DNA of 64,000 nucleotides from Blastococcus saxobsidens (GTDB lineage Bacteria > Actinomycetota > Actinomycetes > Mycobacteriales > Geodermatophilaceae): positions 28,056-92,055 of the forward strand of contig NZ_POQT01000015.1 in assembly GCF_002938435.1 (NCBI RefSeq), written 5' to 3'. This document shows, piece by piece, positions 52,784-60,701 of this stretch (position 1 is its first letter; each line of letters opens with the position of its first letter). The position numbers and the translations under genes are program-made. A model generated the notes under the pieces. The model was given only the letters and a program-made list of their open reading frames with translations. It was not told the DNA's origin and did no database searches.

Positions 52784-53745
52784 CGCGCAGCGGCATACGT
52801 CGGTGGACGGTCCCGGGTCGACGGCCAGAAGAGGTCGGCCGGCTCGATGGCCCGGTCGACCAGTCCCTGTTCGTAGCTGTAGCGCATCGCCGTCCGCAAC
52901 TCGGGGAGGTTCTCCTCGAGCCCGTAGCGCCACGGGTCGGCACCGATGATCCCGCCCTGCTCGTCCAGCGCCTGCTCACCCCAGGCCAGCGGCAACCACC
53001 GCGGGTTGGCGGTGAGCCGCAACGCCGCGCGTTTCGCCTCCTCGAAGGCCGTGACGAGTTCGTTGGCGAGCCATGGGTGCTGCGCGACGAGCTCCCTGCG
53101 GACGGCGACGAGGTGCATGATCGGGAAGAGCCCGGTGCGCCGGGCGTAAGCCCGTTCCGCCGCGGCCGCATCGGGGAAGATCGGCTGGATGTCGGCTCCG
53201 TGGATGCGCTCGGGATAGATGACCGCCTGCAGTTCACCGTCGAGCAGCATCGTCCGCAGGTTCCCACCGTCGGGCATCCGTTCGATGGAGTAGCCGGACG
53301 GGGGAGCTCCCGCGCTCTCCAGGTGCTCGGTCACCCAGCGAACGCCCCGGAGGTCCACGCCGTGCTCGTCCTGGAGGATGCCTCGCATCCAGAGACCGGC
53401 GGTCGTCCCCCAGGTGCGCAACCCGATGGCCGCTCCTGTGAGTTCCTCGGGGGAGTGGACCGCCGACCGTGCAGAGATGAACACGTAGCCGTGCCGGAAG
53501 CGGCGGTGCGGAAACACCGGGATGGCCGCCCACTTGTCGGGCTCGCGCGCGAACACCTTCGAGTAGCCGGCGAGGGAGAGCTCGCAGACGTCGAACTCCT
53601 GGTGTCTCAGCATCCGCCAGTGGCGCTCGGGGGAAGGCATGGCGAAAGGGCGCAGGCGTACGCCACGCGGCGCGACGGTGCCGTTCAGCAGCCCCTCCGT
53701 GATCGCGTAGCGGCCGACGGCGAGCGTCAGATCGAGATCATTCAC
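52780..53745 (-). CDS. 4,5-dihydroxyphthalate decarboxylase-like protein (binding-protein fold)
   Basis: A 321-residue protein with a type-II periplasmic-binding fold but no signal peptide (it begins NDLDLTLAVGRYAITEGLLNG). That start, together with ERHWRMLRHQEFDVCELSLAGY and IPVFPHRRFRHGYVFIS in outline, is what I associate with 4,5-dihydroxyphthalate decarboxylase (PhtD/Pht5-like) relatives. A cytosolic decarboxylase is therefore more likely than a transporter component. GTG 53745 has a poor ribosome binding site. If correct it points to an aromatic or heteroaromatic dicarboxylate as pathway substrate. Confidence 0.7.
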   Translation of the reverse strand: MNDLDLTLAVGRYAITEGLLNGTVAPRGVRLRPFAMPSPERHWRMLRHQEFDVCELSLAGYSKVFAREPDKWAAIPVFPHRRFRHGYVFISARSAVHSPEELTGAAIGLRTWGTTAGLWMRGILQDEHGVDLRGVRWVTEHLESAGAPPSGYSIERMPDGGNLRTMLLDGELQAVIYPERIHGADIQPIFPDAAAAERAYARRTGLFPIMHLVAVRRELVAQHPWLANELVTAFEEAKRAALRLTANPRWLPLAWGEQALDEQGGIIGADPWRYGLEENLPELRTAMRYSYEQGLVDRAIEPADLFWPSTRDRPPTYAAAR

Positions 53746-53857
53746 GTCGGGTCGCTGACTTCAGGCCGGTGCACGGTGGTGCCCTTCGTCTCAGGGGTCG
53801 CAGGGGCCGAGGCGAGCTGGAGCAGGGTGGGCCAGCGCCAGGTCTGCCGCGGAAGGA

Positions 53858-54430
53858 TCAGCTGAGCAGGACGCCGCCGGGGAGGAGGATGTCCAGCAGT
53901 TCCTGGGCGGCGAAGAGCGTCCCACCGAGCACCAGCGCGTAGCCCACCGCGACGATCCAGCTGGTGCGGGCCTCGAACAGCAGGTAGAGCACCGTAAAGG
54001 CCAGGACCGAGGGGATTGCGCCGACCAGGAAGAACGCAACGAAGAATCCGCCGGCCCACGCCAGCACGCGCAACCAGTCGACTCGCGACGCGGTCTCGAA
54101 GACGTACTCGAGGGCTTCGTCGGCCTCGTCGTCCTCGTCGGTGAGTTCGACGCCGGCCAGCGCGTGGCCGGTGGTCGCAGCCGGGGCCCGCGGCGGCCGG
54201 AGCGCCAGGACCATCTTGACCAGGGCAAGGGTCATCCCGACCCCCGAGACGATCATCGGGAAGATCTTCGCGTCAAAAGGCCACTGCTGAGCGCCGATGA
54301 AGGCGGCCGCGAAGATGACCAGCAGCACACCGGCCATGAGGAAGTCCGCACTGACCATCCGGCTGAGCAGTCCATGTCCGCGTGCGGCCGTTCCGCCGTC
54401 GGTGGGCGATGGCTGCTGATGAACGGTCAT
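53858..54430 (-). CDS. tctB: Tripartite tricarboxylate transporter small membrane subunit TctB
   Basis: A 190-residue membrane protein with four hydrophobic segments, the topology of TctB. A long acidic loop (TDEDDEADEALEYVFETASR) lies between helices 2 and 3. ATG 54430 overlaps the tctA stop (ATGA). Forms the membrane complex with TctA; TctC delivers the solute. Confidence 0.85.
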   Translation of the reverse strand: MTVHQQPSPTDGGTAARGHGLLSRMVSADFLMAGVLLVIFAAAFIGAQQWPFDAKIFPMIVSGVGMTLALVKMVLALRPPRAPAATTGHALAGVELTDEDDEADEALEYVFETASRVDWLRVLAWAGGFFVAFFLVGAIPSVLAFTVLYLLFEARTSWIVAVGYALVLGGTLFAAQELLDILLPGGVLLS

Positions 54431-56028
54431 CGCTTGCCGCTCTTCTCTGACGTCGTCGTCGGGGTCTCTGCGGGGGAAGACGGGTTAACGGTGGACGCCC
54501 CGGGGGAGTCGGGCCCCGCGGTGGGGGAGTCGGGCCCCGCGGCCCGTGCCCGCCGGCGCGCGCGTGCGTTCTTGATGAACGGGCGGACGATGGCGGCGGC
54601 GCTGATGAGGAACAGCACGATCACGATCGGGTCCGCCAGCCAGTCCCAGCCGGTCAGGGAATAGGAGAGGAACAGGTACCGCTCGGCGATCGCGCCCAGG
54701 ATCACGGCCAACAGGAAGGGCACCCGTGGCCAGTCGAACCGGATGGCGAGCACCCCGACCGCGGACGCGGCGAGCATCACGAACACGTCGAAGTAGGAGT
54801 TGCTCGATGTGTAGGCGCCGATCGCGAGCAGCACGAGGAGGAACGGCACCAGCAGTGTGCCGCGGATGTACGTGAGCTTCGCGAGCGGCTTGAGCACCAG
54901 GAAGGCGACGCCGACGGCGATCGCGTTGGCGATGACCATCACCCAGACCATCGACATGGTCACCGGGAGCTGGGTGGTGAGCATCTCCGGTCCGGGGGTG
55001 AGGCCGGCGACGAGGAACGCGCCCAGCAGGACGGCCGTGCCGACGCTGCCCGGGATGCCGAAGGCGATCGTCGGGATGAGGGACCCGCTGTCCTTCGCGT
55101 TGTTGTTGGCGCCGGCTGCGATGACGCCCTCGACGTTGCCCTTGCCGAAGGTCTCCGGGGACTTCGACGCGCTCTGGGCCTGCCCGTAGGCGATGAATTG
55201 GGAGACCGAACCGCCCATGCCGGGGACGACACCGAGGCCCACGCCGATCGCGCTGGACCGGACCCAGACCCACGAATGACGGAGGGTGTCCTTCACGCCG
55301 TCGAGCACGCCGGTCACCTGGGTGTCGCCGCTGGTCGGCACCTGCGCCACGCTCTTCTTGCTGAGCATGAGCTGGAGGACCTCGGCGCCGCCGAAGAGCC
55401 CCACGACGAGGGGCACCAGGCCGATGCCGTCCCAGAGGTCCAGTTGACCGAACGTGTACCGGGGAATGCCGGTCGCGGAGTCGATGCCGATCATGCCGAC
55501 CACGAAGCCGAGGGCCGCCATCAGGAAGCCACGCAGGAGGTTCTTGCCGGCCAGCGCGATGATGAAGGTCAGGCCGACCAGGGTCAGCGCGAAGAACGAG
55601 GGTGGGCCGAGCGACAGGATGATCGGCCGGATGATCGGGATCGATGCCGCGAGCACGATCGCCCCGAAGACCGCGCCGAAGAAGGAGCTGCTCAGCACCG
55701 CGCCGAGCGCACGCCCCGCCTGTCCCTTGCGACTCATGGGGTAGCCGTCGAGCATCGCCGCGGCGGATGTCGACTCCCCGGGAATGCCGAAGAGCACGGA
55801 GGTGATGTCACCCGTCGTCGACGTGACCACCCACATGCCCAGGAGGAACGCGAAGACCTGGGCCGGTTCCATGTCGAACGTGAACGGGATCATCAGAGCG
55901 AGGGTGACCGCGCCACCGAGCCCGGGAAGCACACCGACGGCGAAGCCGATGGCCACGCCGAGCAGCATGAGGGCGAACGTCGCAGGCTCAAGGAGCAGTT
56001 CCAGGCCCGACCACAGGGCGTCGATCAC
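54427..56028 (-). CDS. tctA: Tripartite tricarboxylate transporter large membrane subunit TctA
   Basis: A 533-residue membrane protein with about 11-12 hydrophobic segments. GTG 56028 follows AGGAGGAA and overlaps the stop of the hydrolase gene. Family signatures: IGFAVGVLPGLGGAVTLALM (about 23-42), GIPGESTSAAAMLDGYPMSRKGQAGRALG in outline, and VPGMGGSVSQFIAYGQAQ in the second half, showing the internal repeat of TctA. The extreme C-terminus is basic then has a tandem AGPDSP repeat from a 21-bp DNA duplication (about 54503-54544). Confidence 0.92.
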   Translation of the reverse strand: MIDALWSGLELLLEPATFALMLLGVAIGFAVGVLPGLGGAVTLALMIPFTFDMEPAQVFAFLLGMWVVTSTTGDITSVLFGIPGESTSAAAMLDGYPMSRKGQAGRALGAVLSSSFFGAVFGAIVLAASIPIIRPIILSLGPPSFFALTLVGLTFIIALAGKNLLRGFLMAALGFVVGMIGIDSATGIPRYTFGQLDLWDGIGLVPLVVGLFGGAEVLQLMLSKKSVAQVPTSGDTQVTGVLDGVKDTLRHSWVWVRSSAIGVGLGVVPGMGGSVSQFIAYGQAQSASKSPETFGKGNVEGVIAAGANNNAKDSGSLIPTIAFGIPGSVGTAVLLGAFLVAGLTPGPEMLTTQLPVTMSMVWVMVIANAIAVGVAFLVLKPLAKLTYIRGTLLVPFLLVLLAIGAYTSSNSYFDVFVMLAASAVGVLAIRFDWPRVPFLLAVILGAIAERYLFLSYSLTGWDWLADPIVIVLFLISAAAIVRPFIKNARARRRARAAGPDSPTAGPDSPGASTVNPSSPAETPTTTSEKSGKR

Positions 56029-56912
56029 TGCTCGATTCCTCCTGCACGGCCCGTCGTCGGCGAAGTCGAACGGAAGGGGCCGGAACCCTCGAGCTGGCGG
56101 GTCCAGGACACCAGTGCGTCGACCACCACCTCGGGAGCCTGCCAGAACATGCCGTGCGAGAGCCCCGGCAGCAAGTTCAGGGTCGCGCCGGGGATGTGGG
56201 CGTGCAGGAACCTGGACTGGTCGACGTGGGACCCGGTCGGGCCCCGGCGCAGGTCCTTGTCGCCGATCAGCACCAGGCTGGGCACGCCGATGTCGCCCAG
56301 GAGGCCGCTGGTGTCGTGGTTCTGGCGCGCCGAGACGTGGCGGAGATAGCTCTCCACGGTCGGTCGGTGCTCCCAGAAGGCGTCGACGAGCCAGCGGACG
56401 CGGTCGGGATGTTCTGCGGCGTACTCGGGGGTGAAGAACGTGGCCTCGATGTGCGTCTCCATGTAGCCGCGGTAGCCCCGCTCGATCATGGCGGTCATCG
56501 CCCCGATCGGGAGCCCCGCGGGCTGGTCCGGGTTGCCGCTGCCGCCCGAGCCGGAGGCAGCGAGCACGAGGGACCGGACGAGTTCCGGCGCGTCGAGGGC
56601 CATCCACTGGCCCACCCGACCACCCATCGAGTGCCCGACGACGTGTGCCGGCCCCAGGTCGAGGGTCCTGAGCAGCGCGCAGGCGTCCGCCGCGAACGAC
56701 CGCGTCGTGAACGGCTCGTCACCGCCCGGGGTGCCGCCGGTACCGCGATGGTCGAACGTGATCACCGTGTGGTGCCCGGCGAGTTCGTCGATGAAGTCCG
56801 GTAGGTGCCAGGTAGACCCGGGGTAGCCGGTTCCGGCCACCAATAACAGCGGGGAACCCTCTCCCCGGAGCGAGTAGGTCAGCTCGGAACTGCCGGTGAC
56901 GCTGGAATTCAT
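56025..56912 (-). CDS. Alpha/beta hydrolase
   Basis: A 295-residue alpha/beta hydrolase with an intact triad: nucleophile Ser in VVGHSMGGRVG (about residue 94), acid region in LVLIGDKDLRRG, and His in LPGLSHGMFWQ. TFDHRGTGGTPGG is the strand-4 loop. ATG 56912 has only a weak AGAAAAGA upstream. It lies inside the tct operon between tctC and tctA, coupled to tctA by GTGA, so it may cleave an imported ester or lactone. Confidence 0.83.
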   Translation of the reverse strand: MNSSVTGSSELTYSLRGEGSPLLLVAGTGYPGSTWHLPDFIDELAGHHTVITFDHRGTGGTPGGDEPFTTRSFAADACALLRTLDLGPAHVVGHSMGGRVGQWMALDAPELVRSLVLAASGSGGSGNPDQPAGLPIGAMTAMIERGYRGYMETHIEATFFTPEYAAEHPDRVRWLVDAFWEHRPTVESYLRHVSARQNHDTSGLLGDIGVPSLVLIGDKDLRRGPTGSHVDQSRFLHAHIPGATLNLLPGLSHGMFWQAPEVVVDALVSWTRQLEGSGPFRSTSPTTGRAGGIEQ

Positions 56913-56976
56913 GCGGAGTGAATCTTTTCTGGGAGTAGGCGGAGCGGATGGGCCGGACCGGCCGTGCAGCGGCGAG

Positions 56977-57014
56977 GGCGGCTGTGCCTGCAGAGGGCTG
57001 CAGGCACAGCCGCC
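56977..57014 (-). terminator. Terminator between tctC and the downstream operon genes
   Basis: A 16-bp perfect stem (GGCGGCTGTGCCTGCA at 56977-56992 with its complement at 56999-57014) and a six-base loop. It follows the tctC stop on the minus strand and would keep the binding protein in excess over TctAB. Confidence 0.85.
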
Positions 57015-57025
57015 CGGGTTCGCCG

Positions 57026-58117
57026 TTAGAGGCCGTAGGCATCCTTGAGGAACTCGATATAGATGTCCGGCGGCGAGGCGGACTGCTCAGCCAGCTCCGC
57101 GGTCTCCTCTCCGGTCATGTAGCTGATCGGACGCTCCTGCTCCTCGGCGGCTGCCTGCAGCTCCTCGCCCTCGAAGACGCACTTCATGGCACCGCGCAGG
57201 TCGGCGGTGGCCTCCTCGTCCATTCCGGGCGGACCGATGAGCGGGCGGCCGATCTCCGACAGTGCCAGGTGCGCCTCGAACAGCTCCTGCTTCTCGTCGC
57301 TGAGTTCGTAGTCACCGACCGCCGCCATGTCGGGCAGCGCCTCGACGGGCTCCGGCTCGACCGCTAGCAGGCCGATGGCGTCACCGGACTCGATCTGCTT
57401 GAGCCGGCTGTCGATGTTGCCCGGGAACAGCTGGATGTCGCCGGCCAGCAGGCCGAGTTCGGCCTCGCTGGCCGAGTCGTAGCCGGCGATGACCTCGCCG
57501 CCGAGGTCGAACAGCTCGTTGACGAGGGCCCCGTTGATGTAGGCCTCCGATCCGAGACCCGTGGACCCGATCTTCGGGGAGTCATCCGCAGCGATGACGT
57601 CGTCCCAGTTCTCGTACGGACCGTCGGCTGCGCCCGTGACGATGTAGGGCTCCCGGGCCACCCGGCCGATGTAGGTGAGATCACCCACCGGGAAGCTGGC
57701 GCCCTGCACCCCGGCGAGGACGGAACTGATGTTCCCGGTCGCGTTCATGATCATGACATGGGTGCCGTCCTTCTCACCCGCGATCATGCTGTTGACGGCG
57801 CTGAGGCCGCCGGCGCCGGGCTGGTTCTCCACGACGACCTCGGCACCCAGCTCGTCGGCGAGGAAGGGCCCGATCATGCGGGCGTAGGCGTCGTAGCCGC
57901 CCCCGGGGTCGGTGCCGACAACGAGGCGGACGGTCTCGCCGCTCAGGACGCTCTCGCCGCTGCCGCACTCGAAGTCTGCGGCACTTCCGCCGCCGTTACC
58001 TCCGCCGGAGGATTGGTTGTCGGACCCTGCGTCGTCGCCACCACAGGCGGCGAGCAGGAGGGACAGCGCCGCAGTGGCCGTGATGGCTTTGGCGCGATCG
58101 AGCGTTTGCTTCGGCAT
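57026..58117 (-). CDS. tctC: Tripartite tricarboxylate transporter substrate-binding lipoprotein TctC
   Basis: A 363-residue exported solute receptor. ATG 58117 follows GGAGG; an upstream in-frame ATG at 58189 is rejected. The signal has basic KQTLDRAK, a hydrophobic core and the lipobox LLAACG. The mature part (RLVVGTDPGGGYDAYARMIGPF, VVENQPGAGGLSAVNSM) has the Bug/TctC signature, where the PGGG loop and GAGG contact the substrate carboxylate. Related proteins bind citrate, tricarballylate, phthalates and terephthalate. Two Cys remain in the mature part. Confidence 0.9.
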   Translation of the reverse strand: MPKQTLDRAKAITATAALSLLLAACGGDDAGSDNQSSGGGNGGGSAADFECGSGESVLSGETVRLVVGTDPGGGYDAYARMIGPFLADELGAEVVVENQPGAGGLSAVNSMIAGEKDGTHVMIMNATGNISSVLAGVQGASFPVGDLTYIGRVAREPYIVTGAADGPYENWDDVIAADDSPKIGSTGLGSEAYINGALVNELFDLGGEVIAGYDSASEAELGLLAGDIQLFPGNIDSRLKQIESGDAIGLLAVEPEPVEALPDMAAVGDYELSDEKQELFEAHLALSEIGRPLIGPPGMDEEATADLRGAMKCVFEGEELQAAAEEQERPISYMTGEETAELAEQSASPPDIYIEFLKDAYGL

Positions 58118-58383
58118 GAAGCCTCCGAGACTCTGGCCGCTGAACGCGGTGTACAGATGGATACCGGCGGACCATATGAGCTCGATCACATGTGGTCAAG
58201 CCGTATGGAGCGCCGTGACTAAGCAGCAACATTTGTCGCTCGGAGGGACCGAACGGAGCCGGAAGTGGCCCTGGACACACATGTCTGCAACTCTCGGCGT
58301 CCAGCGGGTTCGTCGTTCGCCCCGACGGCAGGCCTCGAATCGACGAACTGGCCGGACGACGTCGGGGCCGAGGAGAGGGCGCA
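58118..58383. promoter_or_regulatory. Divergent promoter region, tctC / aspartate-dehydrogenase-like gene
   Basis: 266 bases without a gene. ACCATATG (58171-58178) and CATGTGGT (58189-58196) form an inverted repeat (ACCAYATG, ten-base gap), with a third half-like CGTATGG at 58203-58209 and a TGTACA/GGATACC pair at 58150-58166. This looks like a regulator site distinct from the GTATAC operator. GAGGAGAG close to 58372 is the ribosome binding site for the rightward gene. Confidence 0.5.
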
Positions 58384-59214
58384 GTGACTCCCAGCTGGAC
58401 GACTGCCGCGGGCCGGACGCGTGTCGGGATCGTGGGCCTCGGACCCGTGGGGCGGGCCGTCGCCCGCGCCGTGGACGGGTCGCTGGACGGCTATCTCCTC
58501 ACGGCGCTGTCTGCGCGCCGCCCGGCGCCGGCGCAGGAGTTCGCGGACTCCCTGCCGTCCAGACCCGCCGTCCTCCGGGCGCAGGAGGTCGCCGACGCGT
58601 GCGACCTCGTCATCGAGTGCGCGCCGGCGGCGATCTTCGACCAGATCGCGCAGCCGGTCGTGGAGCAGGGCAAGACGCTGGTGGTACTCAGCGCCGGGGC
58701 GCTGTTGAACTCCTGGCATCTCGTGGACACGGCGCGCACGACGGGCGCGACGATCCTGGTGCCCACCGGGGCACTGCTCGGGCTGGATGCCGTGCAGGCC
58801 GCCGCGGAAGGGGTTGTCCACAGCGTCCGGATGACCACCCGTAAACCACTGCGTGGCCTACTGGACGCGCCGTACCTCCAGGATCGGCGGCACCTCCTCG
58901 GCGGGGCCACCGAGCCGGTCCGGGTGTTCAGCGGGACCGCGCGCGAGGCGGCTTCCGGCTTCCCGGCGAACCTGAACGTCGCGGTGGCCCTCGCGCTGGC
59001 GGGTGTCGGTCCCGATCGCACGGAGCTGGAGATTTGGGCTGATCCGGACCTCGATCGCAACACCCATCAGATCACCGTGGAAGCCGACTCGGCCTCGTTC
59101 TCCATGTCCATCGCCAACGTTCCGTCGGAGAACGTGAAGACGGGCCTGATCACCGCGCTGAGTGTCGTGGTGTTGCTGCGCAAGCGGACGAGCGCACTGC
59201 AGATCGGCACCTGA
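58384..59214 (+). CDS. Aspartate dehydrogenase-family NAD(P) oxidoreductase
   Basis: A 276-residue protein. GTG 58384 follows GAGGAGAGGGCG. The dinucleotide motif is RVGIVGLGPVGRAVARAV (residues 12-29), and the C-terminal aspartate-dehydrogenase domain includes SGFPANLNVAVALALAG and DRTELEIWADPDLDRNTHQI in outline. ANLNVA and NTHQI are hallmarks of L-aspartate dehydrogenase (NadX-type). It would interconvert an amino acid and a 2-oxo acid with release or fixation of ammonia. With no nadA or nadC nearby, a catabolic role on an amino-dicarboxylate is more likely than NAD synthesis. Confidence 0.82.
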   Translation: MTPSWTTAAGRTRVGIVGLGPVGRAVARAVDGSLDGYLLTALSARRPAPAQEFADSLPSRPAVLRAQEVADACDLVIECAPAAIFDQIAQPVVEQGKTLVVLSAGALLNSWHLVDTARTTGATILVPTGALLGLDAVQAAAEGVVHSVRMTTRKPLRGLLDAPYLQDRRHLLGGATEPVRVFSGTAREAASGFPANLNVAVALALAGVGPDRTELEIWADPDLDRNTHQITVEADSASFSMSIANVPSENVKTGLITALSVVVLLRKRTSALQIGT

Positions 59215-59235
59215 GGGCACGAAAAGAGGATCGGC

Positions 59236-60021
59236 ATGTATCTAGGCATCGACGGGCGCGTGGCACTGGTCATGGGCGCCGGAGGCGGGCTGGGTGCAGC
59301 GATCAGCGCGTCCCTGGCCCGGGAGGGGGCCCGGGTCGCGGGTGGCGGCCGCGACCAGGAAGCCCTCGAGCGGACGGGGGCGGCGATCCGGTCGCAGGGC
59401 GCCGGCTTCCTGGCCGTCTCCGCCGACCTGGCGCAACCGGCCACGCTCGATGCCGCCCTCGCCACGGTGGAGAGCGCACTCGGCCCCGTCGAGATCCTGA
59501 TCAACAACACCGGTGGGCCGCCGCCCGGCCCGGTGGTGGGGGTGGCGGCAGAGCAGTGGCGCCGGCACTTCGACGCCATGGTCGCGTCGGTCTTCCATCT
59601 CACCGATGCCGTGCTGCCGGGGATGCGCCGCCGGGGCTGGGGGCGCGTCATCACCAGCACGTCATCGGGCGTGGTGGCACCCATCCCGAATCTCGGGATC
59701 TCGAACACCCTGCGCTCGGCGCTCGTCGCGTGGTCCAAGACGCTCGCGGGGGAGGTGGGTCGTGACGGCGTCACGAGCAACATCGTCCTGCCTGGCCGGA
59801 TCGCCACCAGCCGGGTAGTCGCCCTCGACCACGCGCGCAGCGAGCGCGAGGGGCGGCCGGTCGAGGACGTGACGGCCCAGAGCATCGCCACCATCCCGAT
59901 CGGCCGTTACGGCTCGCCGGAGGAGTACGGCGACGCCGTCGCGTTCCTCGCCAGCGAGCGCGCGTCCTACATCACTGGCTCGGTGATCCGGGTCGACGGA
60001 GGAATGATCCCCAGTGTCTGA
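59236..60021 (+). CDS. SDR-family oxidoreductase lacking the YxxxK motif
   Basis: A 261-residue short-chain dehydrogenase fold. ATG 59236 follows GAAAAGAGG. Cofactor motif MGAGGGLGAAI (about 14-24), structural NNTGG (about 91-95) and Ser in ITSTSSGV are in place. At the catalytic position the sequence is NLGISNTLRSALVAWSK, so Tyr and Lys of YxxxK are replaced by Asn and Arg. Related SDRs with PIPNLxxSNxLR are known, so this is a subfamily feature and not recent decay. C-terminal YITGSVIRVDGGM is normal. Confidence 0.82.
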   Translation: MYLGIDGRVALVMGAGGGLGAAISASLAREGARVAGGGRDQEALERTGAAIRSQGAGFLAVSADLAQPATLDAALATVESALGPVEILINNTGGPPPGPVVGVAAEQWRRHFDAMVASVFHLTDAVLPGMRRRGWGRVITSTSSGVVAPIPNLGISNTLRSALVAWSKTLAGEVGRDGVTSNIVLPGRIATSRVVALDHARSEREGRPVEDVTAQSIATIPIGRYGSPEEYGDAVAFLASERASYITGSVIRVDGGMIPSV

Positions 60022-60700
60022 CCGACCAGTCCCCGGCGGCGACGACCGCGCCTCCGTGCGCCGTCGCTTCCTCGCCGTCGACGCGTCCAACGTCGCCGAC
60101 GTGCTCGACGCCCGCGGGCTGCCCGACCAAGGCCTCGCAGCGGACTTCCGGCCCGAGTCGGGAGACAGGATCGCAGGCTGGGCCTACACCATCCGGGGGC
60201 AGATGACCCCCTACGAGGGCACCGGCGACCCGGAGAAGATGCGGGCCTGCGCGGGCGTGGGCCTCGACGAGCTCACCGTGTGGAGCGGCGACGGCGACGG
60301 CGTCTGCTACTTCGGCGAGCTCATCGCGCTCGGGATGATGGAGCGCGGCTGCGTGGGCGCGCTCGTGGACGGTGGCGTGCGTGACACCCGCTGGCTGGCG
60401 GAGCACGGCTTCCCGGTGTTCGCCCGCTATCGCACCCCCGTGCAGTCGATCGGCCGGTGGCGGGTGACGGGCTGGCAGGAGCCGGTGTACGTCGCTGGGG
60501 CGACGTCGCGCCGGGTCGCAGTCCGGCCCGGTGACTTCGTCCTCGGTGACCACGACGGCTGCATCGTCGTCCCCGCCGAACACGTGGTCGAAGTCCTGGC
60601 GGAGGCCGAGAGACTCACCGGGATCGAGGCGCAGGTGCGGACCGCCCTCGCCGAGGGGGTCTCGCTCGAGGAGTGTCTGCAGCGATTCGGTCATGTCTGA
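60014..60700 (+). CDS. RraA-like / HMG-CHA aldolase family protein
   Basis: A 228-residue protein of the RraA fold shared with class II 4-hydroxy-4-methyl-2-oxoglutarate/4-carboxy-4-hydroxy-2-oxoadipate aldolases. Active-site segments: GELIALGMMERGCVGALVDGGVRD in outline (GELIA, then GALVDGGVRDT with the metal-binding Asp region), and the C-terminal PGDFVLGDHDGCIVVP. GTG 60014 overlaps the SDR stop. Such aldolases split branched hydroxy-oxo-diacids into pyruvate and oxaloacetate-type products, a sensible last step of aromatic acid breakdown. The insertion-sequence remnant starts right after its stop. Confidence 0.83.
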   Translation: MSDRPVPGGDDRASVRRRFLAVDASNVADVLDARGLPDQGLAADFRPESGDRIAGWAYTIRGQMTPYEGTGDPEKMRACAGVGLDELTVWSGDGDGVCYFGELIALGMMERGCVGALVDGGVRDTRWLAEHGFPVFARYRTPVQSIGRWRVTGWQEPVYVAGATSRRVAVRPGDFVLGDHDGCIVVPAEHVVEVLAEAERLTGIEAQVRTALAEGVSLEECLQRFGHV

Positions 60701-60701
60701 G

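Noticed and set aside
54503..54544. Possible short tandem-repeat array or regulatory repeat
   Set aside because: It is only two copies of 21 bp inside the tctA coding end, giving AGPDSP twice; it is a coding duplication.
58384..59214. NadX for NAD biosynthesis
   Set aside because: No nadA, nadB or nadC gene is nearby, and it is coupled to an SDR and an aldolase gene.
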